A DNA stretch of 64,000 nucleotides, taken from assembly GCF_005877885.1 (NCBI RefSeq), contig NZ_VCHY01000005.1, positions 1-64,000 on the forward strand. Direction: 5' to 3'. Positions within the stretch are counted from its first letter, which is position 1. Every line of letters begins with the position of its first letter. Below the pieces are notes generated by a model, which was given only the letters and a program-made list of their open reading frames with translations, made no database searches and was not told the origin of the DNA. A program made the translations under genes and the position numbers. This document shows, piece by piece, positions 17,303-26,451 of this stretch. The stretch is from Labilibacter sediminis. GTDB taxonomy: Bacteria; Bacteroidota; Bacteroidia; Bacteroidales; Marinilabiliaceae.

Positions 17303-19129
17303 CTACCTGGTTTTTACCTCAAATCCCCCAAATACTCTTGACAATTCCTCAATATCCTTAATGGTCAGAGGAATTAACGAATTACTCCACTCTCCTAAAT
17401 TATCAAAACCATAACTATTTAACACCTCATTATATAATATTTCGCTAGGAGATTCTACACCATCAGTCAAATCCCATACTTCATCTACATCATAATTATT
17501 CTCAATTAAATTCGTATATCCTTTTTTTGTCAATTCATTTTTTAAATTAGTTGCAGACCAAACTGCCCCGAAATTGCGAGTAGAGTTTAACCAAAGTTTT
17601 AGCTTGTTAACATCCGTTGTTGGGTAGAAATGTTTGATCGCTTTAAAAACATCATTTTCCAGGTTATACACGGTATAATTGGCTCCTACCAGCTGCCAAT
17701 ACAGTAATGGCACAAACCCTTCTTTAGCTTCAATAGTAGGGTGTGCTATTAAGTATGGATTGAAAATAACACCTTTTACACCATCAAACTTTTCCTTGTT
17801 CTTATGCATTAAAGCAAGTGTACTATAAGTTCCTAAATAATAAAGCCTTCCTAGATCCTTGGCAGTAATAGTACTTACCGCGATAGATGCATCTACCGCT
17901 TTAGCATCTTTAGTAAAATTAGTTAACTGCTTTTGGTTGATACCACTTTCCCAATCTGCAATCTGAACAAAATCATCTTGTTGTTTGAAATCTTTTAGAT
18001 CTACGATTTTGGTATTTAAGGTTTCTACATCATCTGGAGATGTTCCCGGGTACATAATGTAAATACTCCTATCAGCATATTGTCCCACTATATTTTTATC
18101 GTACAATAATTCTTTTGCTTTGGTTTCTCCTCCACTCGTTCCAGTAGCTCCTAGAATTACTACATTTTTTACTTTATGCTTTTTAATGAAATCGGTATAG
18201 ATTTTTGGTAATTCTAACAATTTAATCCAAGAAACAGCATAAGGTACAGAAGGATCGTGACTCAAAGTTGCGTAGGATGCAATCCCCTTATCATTTGCTG
18301 TTTTTAAGATGGTTTGAATTTCTTTAGCTGTATTTACACTTACTAAAAAGTGCAAGGGTAACACCGGAGCCTTTAAAGCGTTTGAAATATAAGGAATTGA
18401 CGGAAACCCGGATGAAATTAAAACTGTTTCAATTTCTGTATCGTCCCCAAAAGTTTGGTTATAAAAATCGACTGTTTTATTGAGAGATTTCTCTAAATAG
18501 TTTGGCGTGCCTAATACATGGTTGGGACCGGAACCTGGCCCGTTCACATCCCAGGAATGTGAAATACCAGAAGTTAAATTTTCAGCAGATTTTTCAACAA
18601 CGTATTCAGCACTCATACCTCCATCTAGTTTAAAAATGGGAACATTATTTAGATGATCTGTCTTTATATTGTATACGGTAATTTCATCTCCGTTCACTAC
18701 TCTGAAAAATGTGCTGTAACTATTTGAAATAGAATTACTATTACAATTATAATATAGAAAAATACCATAGGCACTACTCTTTAAGTGGTTAGGCACTTGC
18801 TCAAATAGATTGATCTGAATAGTCTCTTTTTCATTCTTGAGTAAAGTAAGTTCATCACTAATGTTAATGGTATACTTTAAGGTATCAGAAGGATCTGAAA
18901 TATTCTCAATAGTAATTTTAATATCCTCTATATAAACTTTTTTGTTTGTAGTATTATTTAGCACAAGATATCCAGAACATTGTTCCCCAATATGGTATCC
19001 TCCCTTATTTAATACTATATCAGCAACTAACAAATCCTCTTTTTTATCATTTGACTCTTTAAAGAAAGAACAACTTGAGAAAAGAATTAATACACATATA
19101 ATTCCTAGACTTAATCTTTTAATCAACAT
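17303..19129 (-). CDS. 608-residue lipoprotein, unknown family (paralogue A)
   Basis: Not recognised as a known family. It has a lipoprotein signal (LILFSSC, Cys20) and an Ig-like beta region (about 30-145). A large alpha/beta region follows whose conserved blocks recur in the paralogue at 23629-25455: SGISHSW, LNKTVDFYN, LPLHFLVS, KEIQTIL, SHDPS, WIKLLELP, LGATGTSGGE, DWESGINQKQ, NPYLIAHP and a final VWDLTDGVESPSE. The clustering of His, Asp, Glu and Gly-rich motifs looks like an enzyme active site, but no reaction can be assigned. It lies between an acetyltransferase and a GDPD gene in a glycan locus. Confidence 0.8.
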   Translation of the reverse strand: MLIKRLSLGIICVLILFSSCSFFKESNDKKEDLLVADIVLNKGGYHIGEQCSGYLVLNNTTNKKVYIEDIKITIENISDPSDTLKYTINISDELTLLKNEKETIQINLFEQVPNHLKSSAYGIFLYYNCNSNSISNSYSTFFRVVNGDEITVYNIKTDHLNNVPIFKLDGGMSAEYVVEKSAENLTSGISHSWDVNGPGSGPNHVLGTPNYLEKSLNKTVDFYNQTFGDDTEIETVLISSGFPSIPYISNALKAPVLPLHFLVSVNTAKEIQTILKTANDKGIASYATLSHDPSVPYAVSWIKLLELPKIYTDFIKKHKVKNVVILGATGTSGGETKAKELLYDKNIVGQYADRSIYIMYPGTSPDDVETLNTKIVDLKDFKQQDDFVQIADWESGINQKQLTNFTKDAKAVDASIAVSTITAKDLGRLYYLGTYSTLALMHKNKEKFDGVKGVIFNPYLIAHPTIEAKEGFVPLLYWQLVGANYTVYNLENDVFKAIKHFYPTTDVNKLKLWLNSTRNFGAVWSATNLKNELTKKGYTNLIENNYDVDEVWDLTDGVESPSEILYNEVLNSYGFDNLGEWSNSLIPLTIKDIEELSRVFGGFEVKTR

Positions 19130-19232
19130 TTTTAATCATTTTTTTGGTTATTACTATTGTATATAAAATAGAAAATATATTCGCACTCGTTATGTGATTG
19201 TAATTTATTAGTAACATAAACTATTTACCTAA

Positions 19233-20333
19233 TTACAACTTTATAAAAATCTTTCTTTTATACATCCAATACGCAGGGATATAACAAATTACCGTATACA
19301 AAATAGCATAAAGCAAGGATGCTAGCTTTGGTTCAACCCCAAAATAAATTGAGGAACTAAAAAACCACTGACTTGTAGACTGACCATCAATCAGTTTCCA
19401 ATCTAAAAAGACAGGATGCAATATGTGAAATAGTACATACATTGTAATGGCATTAGAGCCAAAAACAATACCCATTTTCGTTCCTTTTTTATAACCAAGG
19501 TGATCAATTACAAACATTGATGCTGCAAGTGTTAGCATAGCAAGACCTCCAGAGTATAATACAAATGAACTAGACCAAATATTTTTATTTAGAGGAAACT
19601 GCCAACTCCAAATACTTCCAATTAAAAAGTTTGTAAACCCAAGAAAAAAGAGCCAAATAACTTTATCAGAAATATTCCTACTTGAAGTTAAAAGCGTACC
19701 GGAAAGCATTCCTAAAATACCTGTAACAATCGCTGGGAATGTACTGAAGAAACCTTCCGGAACCCATTGACCTTGGTTGAGACTTAATACATAACTGTCT
19801 ATCCAATGAGCTACATTTTGCCCTGGTTCTAACACTCCTACCACTGTACCAGGAACGGGAATGAGATACATGCACAACCAATATCCTACTAAAATAAAAG
19901 CTCCGACTAATAGTTGTTTTCTCCAATTCGTATGAAGAAACAGTAGAGCACAAACTAAATATACGATAGAAATTCTTGCCAAAACACCAGTGTACCCGAC
20001 ACCAGACCATCCATAATTTAGAAAATCGAAACTGGGAAACATATTTAAAAGAATCCCCACCCCCATTATTTTTACAAATCGCAAAACAATTTTAGGATAC
20101 TGTGTTTGTGGCAAAATACCATTTATTTTTCTCCCACCTAATGAAATAGCGATTGAAATTCCTACCATAAAAATGAAAAAAGGAAATATCAAATCCGTAG
20201 GTGTAGTGTTGTTCCAATTGGCATGTGTAACCGGGATATATACATATTCCCATGTTGCTGGTGTACTAACAAGTATCATGGCTGCAATAGTATAACCACG
20301 CATTGCATCTAACGCTAATAATCTTTCTTTCAT
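19233..20333 (-). CDS. membrane acyltransferase, HGSNAT/NagX-like (DUF5009 type)
   Basis: The 366-residue protein has about ten membrane segments. Its N-terminus (RLLALDAMRGYTIAAMILV, HANWNNTTPTDLIFPFFIF, MVGISIA) is typical of the family containing human heparan-alpha-glucosaminide N-acetyltransferase and bacterial NagX. Known members move an acetyl group from cytosolic acetyl-CoA to a glucosamine on the other side of the membrane; the bacterial versions are less studied. A GH89 alpha-N-acetylglucosaminidase is encoded in the same locus, matching the lysosomal HGSNAT/NAGLU partnership. The start at 20333 is preceded by a dispersed leader repeat. Confidence 0.85.
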   Translation of the reverse strand: MKERLLALDAMRGYTIAAMILVSTPATWEYVYIPVTHANWNNTTPTDLIFPFFIFMVGISIAISLGGRKINGILPQTQYPKIVLRFVKIMGVGILLNMFPSFDFLNYGWSGVGYTGVLARISIVYLVCALLFLHTNWRKQLLVGAFILVGYWLCMYLIPVPGTVVGVLEPGQNVAHWIDSYVLSLNQGQWVPEGFFSTFPAIVTGILGMLSGTLLTSSRNISDKVIWLFFLGFTNFLIGSIWSWQFPLNKNIWSSSFVLYSGGLAMLTLAASMFVIDHLGYKKGTKMGIVFGSNAITMYVLFHILHPVFLDWKLIDGQSTSQWFFSSSIYFGVEPKLASLLYAILYTVICYIPAYWMYKRKIFIKL

Positions 20334-20427
20334 TCGATAATACTTTTCACTTATTACATGGAACTCTCAAATCAATTTTACCCCCCGCTTGTGAGTCAAT
20401 TTTATAATCAAATTCCTTTGGACATTT
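20331..20427 (-). repeat. dispersed 5'-leader element, copy B
   Basis: This copy is the most diverged. On the minus strand it keeps TTGAGAGTTCCATGTAAT, placed 23 bases before the ATG. It can still form the stem (AATTTGATTAT with AAAATTGATTT-like arms, about nine of eleven positions pairing). Similarity to the copy at 47824-47927 continues through the start codon (both read ATGAAAGAA), although the two proteins are unrelated. Confidence 0.5.
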
Positions 20428-20442
20428 CTCAATTTAAACCTG

Positions 20443-23400
20443 CTATTCTTTAACAATTGCAACTTCTGCAATGATTAAATCCCTTCCTTTAAGATGTAAT
20501 TTCAAAATGCCATCTTGACTGTCTTCGCGCATGATATGGTATTTTACAATCCCATTGTTCTCCACTACTTTATTGGAAGTTGGTCTTCCTTCAAAATTGA
20601 TATGCTCAATGGAATTCGTGTTTTTTACCTTTAGGAAAAATGTACCTAAAATGCCTTTAGGACAATTAATAATAATCATGATGTTATCACCATTCCAACC
20701 ATCCTTATTTTGATGTTCACTAGTAACAATATAGTTTGAATTGAAGAGCAATAATGATAGGTCGTTTTCCTTTTTCCAGTTAACATTGGTATTTTCCTTT
20801 AAATTCCCAGAGGCTTTGATATAGACGATGGGGTCTTTGTAAATTTCAGGAACTATTACTTTGTTTTTTAATGAAGTCAATGAAAACAAATCAGACAACC
20901 ACTCTGTGGAAACTTCAGTTTTAGGTTGAAACTCATCTGAATTCATATATTGTAATAAGCTGTACTTTAACTGTCTGGTTGCCGGAGAATTATTACTTAG
21001 GCTAAAGCCAGAAACCAGTAATTTCCCTTTTCCGACTTTCAATTCAAACAGAATTCCCATTTTATTATTTCTGTGAAAATCATCCACAGGTTGACCTATA
21101 GGTTTGTAGTCTTTAGGAAGTTCATTTAATACAAATGCTTTAGAATTGTTACTAACAGGTTCCCATTGCCAATCACTATGATAGCTTGTTGGAAATTTCG
21201 AAATGGCTTGACTTTGTTCATTGAGTAGCAATCCAATATTTGTTTTTCCTTGTCCCGGGAAATAAGTGAGAGACCAGTATAATGAATAAAAGTCGAATTT
21301 CACACTGGTTTCCTTAGAACCCAATTTGGAAGCGTCTAATAGTATCGTTTTCCCTGCTTCAAGTGCTTTTATCGTAGCATTATTAAAGGAATTGGTTTCT
21401 ACAACAGTGTTGTTTTGTATTCTAGGTACATCTTTAGGAAACACCCAAATATTCCAATCATTCTCAAATTCGGTACCTTCAATAGCAATATGAATGCGGA
21501 GTTTAATAGCTTTTATTAGTTTGTTTAATGGAAAATGATGTGTACTTACAGGTGATACGCTTCCGTTTAAGAATGTTTTATTATTAACTTTTTCAGTGAA
21601 CAACAGATTGTCTGTCTCATCATAAATAGAAAAGACAACAGTTTTGTTTTTCAAGTCCGTTTCACCATGATGTGATATTTCAGAAGCAACTTCAAGAATT
21701 TCATCATTTGTCCAAACAAATTTATCAAATCGTGCTAAGGGTACTGTAGTGTTAAAGTGCTTTTTAAAAATTTTGGAAGTAGTGATGTTCTTGGAATCCC
21801 AAAACGCATCCAACCAACCAATCAAGGCTTCTCCCTGACCGGGATAATCATTGATGCCGAGTAATTGAATGCCTGCACAACCAGGTGTACGTAAAAAAGA
21901 TTCTATTTCGTATTTATATAACAGCTGATTTAATGCTCCAGATGCCAATTGAAATTGCCTGGATTGGTCTTCAATACCATTTTCACGTGCCTGTTCTCTA
22001 AAAACTTCAAAATTCCTGGCTTTTAATACCCCAGTATATTTGTCAATCTCTTTCCAATCAGGATATACAGGCCATTGCCCAATTTCGTGTGCGATGACAG
22101 GTAAATTATTGGGACCATATACGTTTTCGTAATCCCAATTGGTGGTTGGTTTTATGATGCCACGAACCAAACCGATACCTTCTATAAAATGTGTTGCGGC
22201 ATAATCGCAATTTTTCGTGATTTTTCGTGCGGTACTTACGGCGTACAATCTACGTGGGTCGCGTTTTTTTAATTCGCCTATCCACTTGTCTGTCACCTTA
22301 AAATCGGCACTTCCTAATTCGTTCCCAATACCAAACATGATAAAGGACGGATGATTGCCATAGGTATCAATAACACGGTCCATTTCAGTACGAATAAATT
22401 GATCTCTCACAGAATCTTTACCAACACCGATGGTATTTGGCATCCACCAATCTAACCAAACACTGGCTTCTGCTTGGATGTAAATTCCCAATTTATCAGC
22501 AGCAATAAAAGCGGCTTCCGGAGGACACCAGGAATGGAACCGGACATGATTTAGTCCATACTCTTTATAGGCTTTAAAAATACGCTCCCAATCTTCAACT
22601 TTACAAGAGGGATAACCTGTTAATGGAAAATGTACGTTGTCTAAATTTCCTCTTAAAAAAGTTGGGATATTATTAATGTGTATTTTGGTACCGTCATGAT
22701 TTACTTTCCGCAATCCAAATGTGGTTACAGAAGAAGCGAGGCTTTTGCTATTGTCTACAATAATACTTGTATATAATTCATAAAGGTTTGGCGAATATTC
22801 ACTCCATGCTTTTACTGAGTTATTGAGTGGAATTTCAATAGGTGTATCTAAACTATTTATTGCCTTTTCTGAAGTAAGTACAGCTTTTCCAGTCTCAACA
22901 GAAGATATCACAAAATGAAGGGTTGAATTTTCAGGCAGAATCCCTTTATGTTCAATTTGCACTAAAATATTATCGTTATCAAAATCCCCAAAAACATTGG
23001 TCTTTTCAATATGAAAATCATTTTTAGCAATGAGTTCCATACGACCAACAATCCCATTCCATAGGGTTTGTGTATGTTCGGTATAGGCATGTCCTTTCAC
23101 TCCAATATCATGAATCATTTCATTATTAACAAGAATGGTTAGAGTGTGTTTTCCGGGAGTTAACAAACCTAAATGATGGATGTGTGGTGTTCCCAAAGCA
23201 TCTTTGGTATCTTTTTCAACACCATCAACATATACTTTTGATTCCCAAAGAACGCGCTCTAAAAACAAGGATATTTCTTTGCTTTTCCATTCTTTTGGAA
23301 TTTCTATTTCTTTAGAATAAGAAGCAGCTCCTACATATTTGTAAGTAGAGGTTAACCGTGCGGTATCTGCTTCTATCGTTTTAATACCAATTCCATTTTC

Positions 23401-23592
23401 TGTTAATGAACCAGGGAGCTGAATTGTGGTTCCTTCGATTTTAGAATAATCAAATTCTTTATTTTTAACATCCAGCTGTACATTCCATACTCCAGACAAG
23501 TCTATAACTTCTTGCGTATCGCTACAACTTACATATACAAATGCAAGAAGGATTAAAACTATTGCTTTATTGTTTATACCTAACATGTTCAA
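20443..23592 (-). CDS. glycoside hydrolase family 2 lipoprotein
   Basis: The 1049-residue protein has a lipoprotein signal (VYVSC, Cys23) and an N-terminal sugar-binding jelly roll (LSGVWNVQLD to the WNGIVGRMEL block, about 30-195). An Ig-like domain (about 200-300) and a TIM barrel follow (about 305-640). The barrel has FLRGNLDNVHFPLTG, NHVRFHSWCPP and the acid/base motif GIGNELG (Glu425); Glu503 in AHEIGQW is the likely nucleophile. A long beta-rich tail of about 400 residues completes it. GH2 enzymes remove terminal beta-galactose, beta-glucuronate or beta-mannose; the specificity is not readable here. It should act on the cell surface or in the periplasm with the neighbouring SusCD system. 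Confidence 0.9.
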   Translation of the reverse strand: MNMLGINNKAIVLILLAFVYVSCSDTQEVIDLSGVWNVQLDVKNKEFDYSKIEGTTIQLPGSLTENGIGIKTIEADTARLTSTYKYVGAASYSKEIEIPKEWKSKEISLFLERVLWESKVYVDGVEKDTKDALGTPHIHHLGLLTPGKHTLTILVNNEMIHDIGVKGHAYTEHTQTLWNGIVGRMELIAKNDFHIEKTNVFGDFDNDNILVQIEHKGILPENSTLHFVISSVETGKAVLTSEKAINSLDTPIEIPLNNSVKAWSEYSPNLYELYTSIIVDNSKSLASSVTTFGLRKVNHDGTKIHINNIPTFLRGNLDNVHFPLTGYPSCKVEDWERIFKAYKEYGLNHVRFHSWCPPEAAFIAADKLGIYIQAEASVWLDWWMPNTIGVGKDSVRDQFIRTEMDRVIDTYGNHPSFIMFGIGNELGSADFKVTDKWIGELKKRDPRRLYAVSTARKITKNCDYAATHFIEGIGLVRGIIKPTTNWDYENVYGPNNLPVIAHEIGQWPVYPDWKEIDKYTGVLKARNFEVFREQARENGIEDQSRQFQLASGALNQLLYKYEIESFLRTPGCAGIQLLGINDYPGQGEALIGWLDAFWDSKNITTSKIFKKHFNTTVPLARFDKFVWTNDEILEVASEISHHGETDLKNKTVVFSIYDETDNLLFTEKVNNKTFLNGSVSPVSTHHFPLNKLIKAIKLRIHIAIEGTEFENDWNIWVFPKDVPRIQNNTVVETNSFNNATIKALEAGKTILLDASKLGSKETSVKFDFYSLYWSLTYFPGQGKTNIGLLLNEQSQAISKFPTSYHSDWQWEPVSNNSKAFVLNELPKDYKPIGQPVDDFHRNNKMGILFELKVGKGKLLVSGFSLSNNSPATRQLKYSLLQYMNSDEFQPKTEVSTEWLSDLFSLTSLKNKVIVPEIYKDPIVYIKASGNLKENTNVNWKKENDLSLLLFNSNYIVTSEHQNKDGWNGDNIMIIINCPKGILGTFFLKVKNTNSIEHINFEGRPTSNKVVENNGIVKYHIMREDSQDGILKLHLKGRDLIIAEVAIVKE

Positions 23593-23628
23593 CTTTGCTA
23601 CATAAAAGGATCTTACGATGCCTTAAAA

Positions 23629-25455
23629 CTATTGATCAACTACAAGTATTTGTGGAAATTTGGATTGAATATCTTTTAAATCCTGAATAGTCAGAAACGA
23701 TAAATTCTCTCTCCATATTCTCAGTTCATCAGCGGGGGTTTTGCTCAAAAAATGAGCAGCCCGAAACTCTGACGGAGTTTCTATTCCATCATTCAGATTC
23801 CACACATCCTCATTAGGAAGAGAAGTTACACTTACAAAACCATCATCTTCAAGTGCGGCAATAAAATCATAACGAGTTCCTGTATTGGCAACTACATACA
23901 TTTCTTTAATATTCTGCTCTGGAAAATAAATATTAAATGCATCTGTTAACATACCTTCAATCCTGTCCGTATGCCATGACAAAGGAAATCCTGAATGGTT
24001 GAAATATGTAAAAGGCACTATTCCAAAGTAGCTTTCATAAAACGGGTGTCCAGCAAGGTAAGGGTTAAGAGAAATTCCTTTGGGGCTTATGTTATTTTTC
24101 TCAAAAAGTTTAAGTGTTGAAAAAGAAGCCAAATTCCATAAATTGATATCACTGACAGAAGAAGTAACCAGGACTACGTTAGATGCAGCTGTATTGGCTT
24201 TCATTGCAAAGGTCATGTTATCCACTTGCTTTTGAATAATCCCCGATTCCCAATCCTCTATTTGGACTAGTGGACCAAGATTGTTTTTATCAAAATCACT
24301 GATAACCTGTGACAGATAGCTTTCAGCCTCATCCCCTGCAAAGTACATGAGATATATACTTCCTGCTTCATGGTCACCTTTACCATTCTTCACCTGCCTT
24401 GCTGCCTTCTCACCACCTCCCGCACTTGTAGCTCCCAAAAAAACTACATTTTCAACCTGATGGTCATTTAAAAACTTTTGATAAGCGGCGGGCAAATCCA
24501 GCATTTTTATCCATGCCACTCCCTTTGTTGTTGAAAGTGAATAGTCATGCCCATAACTTGCATATGCAGGAATTCCACTTTTCTCATTCGCGTAATCCAA
24601 AATCGTTTGAATTTCCTTCACGGTATGCGAACCTACCAAGAAGTGCAGTGGCAAAATAGGTGCCCCAAGTGAATGTGCTATAGAAGATATCGGTGTTATC
24701 CCAGTGGAAATAACTACTGTATTAATTTTTGTTGTACTTCCTATTGCACTATTGTATAAATCAACCGTTTTATTTATCGAACGTTCTAAAAAATTAGGTG
24801 TACTTAATAGTGGATGAATATTTTGCCAAGAGTGAGAAATACCACTATTGAAAGAAGCAATCGATTTTTGAACTGCATATTCTGCACTCAACCCTCCACT
24901 AAGCTTATATATCGGCAATCCATCCTTAATTTCATCATTTATTTGATAGGTAAGCCTTTCTTCTGAGTTTGCAATTCTGAAAAATGTAAGGTACTCCTCA
25001 ATATGCTGCTCTAATATTTTATTGGTATCAACAGAACTTATATCCATATGTAAGGTAACCAAATAACTACGTTCATTAAGATCCTCCATATTTATAAGCA
25101 CATCATTATCCGGGATATTTAGCTCTTCACCAGCATCTATAGATTTATAACCATCAATAGGAATACTCTTAAGTACAAAACGAGAATTATAAATAGCCTT
25201 TCCCACTTCAATCCATATCGAATCTATTTTAATATTTTCACCTGATCGATTGCTTATCTTAATTCCTGAAAGCTTTACAATTTCATTTTTTTGATATACC
25301 TCTTTTTCTGTATAAGTTCTGTTAATTACAATTTCTTGTTCTTCCAATAATATTTTCTCAATTTCAGGTGGCTTTACAGCTTCTTTTTCATCACAACCTA
25401 CTGATGCTATAAGAAGCAATCCAATAATCAATTGAAATATTTTATAATAAATCAT
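23629..25455 (-). CDS. 608-residue lipoprotein, unknown family (paralogue B)
   Basis: The start is placed at ATG 25455 because it begins a clean lipoprotein signal (MIYYKIFQLIIGLLL, lipobox SVGC); the frame extends 14 codons further upstream without a signal. The product has exactly the length of paralogue A (17303-19129) and shares its ordered blocks: SGISHSW, INKTVDLYN, LPLHFLVG, KEIQTIL, GHDYS, WIKMLDLP, LGATSAGGGE, DWESGIIQKQ, NPYLAGHP and VWNLNDGIETPSE. The N-terminal beta domain is the least conserved part. The family is unknown; paired retention in one locus suggests two non-redundant roles on the same substrate. Confidence 0.8.
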   Translation of the reverse strand: MIYYKIFQLIIGLLLIASVGCDEKEAVKPPEIEKILLEEQEIVINRTYTEKEVYQKNEIVKLSGIKISNRSGENIKIDSIWIEVGKAIYNSRFVLKSIPIDGYKSIDAGEELNIPDNDVLINMEDLNERSYLVTLHMDISSVDTNKILEQHIEEYLTFFRIANSEERLTYQINDEIKDGLPIYKLSGGLSAEYAVQKSIASFNSGISHSWQNIHPLLSTPNFLERSINKTVDLYNSAIGSTTKINTVVISTGITPISSIAHSLGAPILPLHFLVGSHTVKEIQTILDYANEKSGIPAYASYGHDYSLSTTKGVAWIKMLDLPAAYQKFLNDHQVENVVFLGATSAGGGEKAARQVKNGKGDHEAGSIYLMYFAGDEAESYLSQVISDFDKNNLGPLVQIEDWESGIIQKQVDNMTFAMKANTAASNVVLVTSSVSDINLWNLASFSTLKLFEKNNISPKGISLNPYLAGHPFYESYFGIVPFTYFNHSGFPLSWHTDRIEGMLTDAFNIYFPEQNIKEMYVVANTGTRYDFIAALEDDGFVSVTSLPNEDVWNLNDGIETPSEFRAAHFLSKTPADELRIWRENLSFLTIQDLKDIQSKFPQILVVDQ

Positions 25456-25519
25456 AGTCTTAAATTTGTATATGCGATTATCATCCTTCAATACCAAATG
25501 ATATATTAAAATTTACAAC

Positions 25520-26029
25520 TCATTCTATTTTCCCATCTTTTTTTAATCGATCAATAATTCTCTTATCCAGCCTGGGATCTTTTGCCGGAGTTGATTCATA
25601 GCTGATCACAATCTCATTCTCTTGTAACTTATCAAATGGTAGTGGTTCTTCAATAAAAACCCAGGGAGGAGGTGGGTTAGAGTAATTCATAGGCCACCTA
25701 AAACCACAATAAATAGGTTCTTTATTTAATGTTAGGACAAACACCTCTCCAAGTTCCATCACATTATCAATCTGTAAAGAATCATGGGATATAGCAAGAG
25801 TTAATTTATGGGTAAGTGTATCGTATTTTATTAAATCACTGTAATGAAGAACCGGAACTTCAGATAGTTGAACAGTATCCAAGTTTACAGAGTTATAATC
25901 AAAATTCCAGCTATAATACGGTATTTTAGTTGAATAGATTTCCAGACCACTATGGATGTAGCTTTCAACCTCTTTTTTACATGAGGTAAGGAAAATTAAT
26001 ACGGTAACAATAGTATGTGCTGTTTTCAT
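25520..26029 (-). CDS. small lipoprotein, unknown function
   Basis: The 169-residue lipoprotein (lipobox LTSC, Cys17) is followed by polar residues and beta-prone stretches, with a proline-rich turn (NPPPPWVF). No catalytic motif or known domain is recognised. It lies 64 bases upstream of paralogue B and downstream of the second susCD pair, so it is probably part of the same operon; small lipoproteins in this position often bind glycan, which is inference. Confidence 0.7.
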   Translation of the reverse strand: MKTAHTIVTVLIFLTSCKKEVESYIHSGLEIYSTKIPYYSWNFDYNSVNLDTVQLSEVPVLHYSDLIKYDTLTHKLTLAISHDSLQIDNVMELGEVFVLTLNKEPIYCGFRWPMNYSNPPPPWVFIEEPLPFDKLQENEIVISYESTPAKDPRLDKRIIDRLKKDGKIE

Positions 26030-26049
26030 GAAAAATCAGTTTTACTTTA

Positions 26050-26400
26050 TTACTTTATAACAATAAGCTTTGATGCATATTCCTTAAAACCAGTATACAC
26101 TTTACACACATAAACTCCTGGTTTAATATCTTCAATATTTATTTTAAACGTAGAATTGCTTAGGTATAGTTAGAATCTGTTTTTATAACTCTTCCTGAAA
26201 GATCACATATTTTAGTCAAGACAGTTGCTTGGTGCTTACTAATTATCTTAATACATACTTCACTCTTTACCGGGTTTGGAAATATATCAATTGATTTTAA
26301 ATCCATTGAAACTGCTTGCTTCTCAAAAAGAGTATATTTTAAAAAACCTTCAATATTTGCTTTCTGTATTTCAAAAAAGAAGCAAAACCCCTGTAATCCT
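26050..26400 (-). pseudogene. remnant of a type IX-secreted protein (sorting domain, frameshifted)
   Basis: Translated on the minus strand, the stretch reads as the end of a secreted protein: KSIDIFPNPVKSEVCIKI, then ICDLSGRVIKTDSNYT and a stop. A shift of one base near 26161 restores the rest, NIEDIKPGVYVCKVYTG and KLIVIK, with a natural stop at 26050. This is the order of a type A sorting domain (PNP, GR, LKPGVYxxK). The frame has an upstream stop at about 26410 and no export signal. The body of the gene has been lost and a base deleted, leaving only the tail between susD and the small lipoprotein gene. Confidence 0.7.
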
Positions 26401-26413
26401 GATTTTATCTAGG

Positions 26414-26445
26414 AATACAGGCAGAGCATATTCCCTGCCTGTATT
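26414..26445 (-). terminator. hairpin after susD (sub-locus 2)
   Basis: A perfect 11-bp stem (AATACAGGCAG at 26414-26424 with CTGCCTGTATT at 26435-26445) and a 10-base loop lie seven bases after the SusD stop. No T-run follows on the minus strand. It may protect the susCD part of the mRNA from decay or cause partial termination before the enzyme genes. Confidence 0.5.
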
Positions 26446-26451
26446 TCACAA

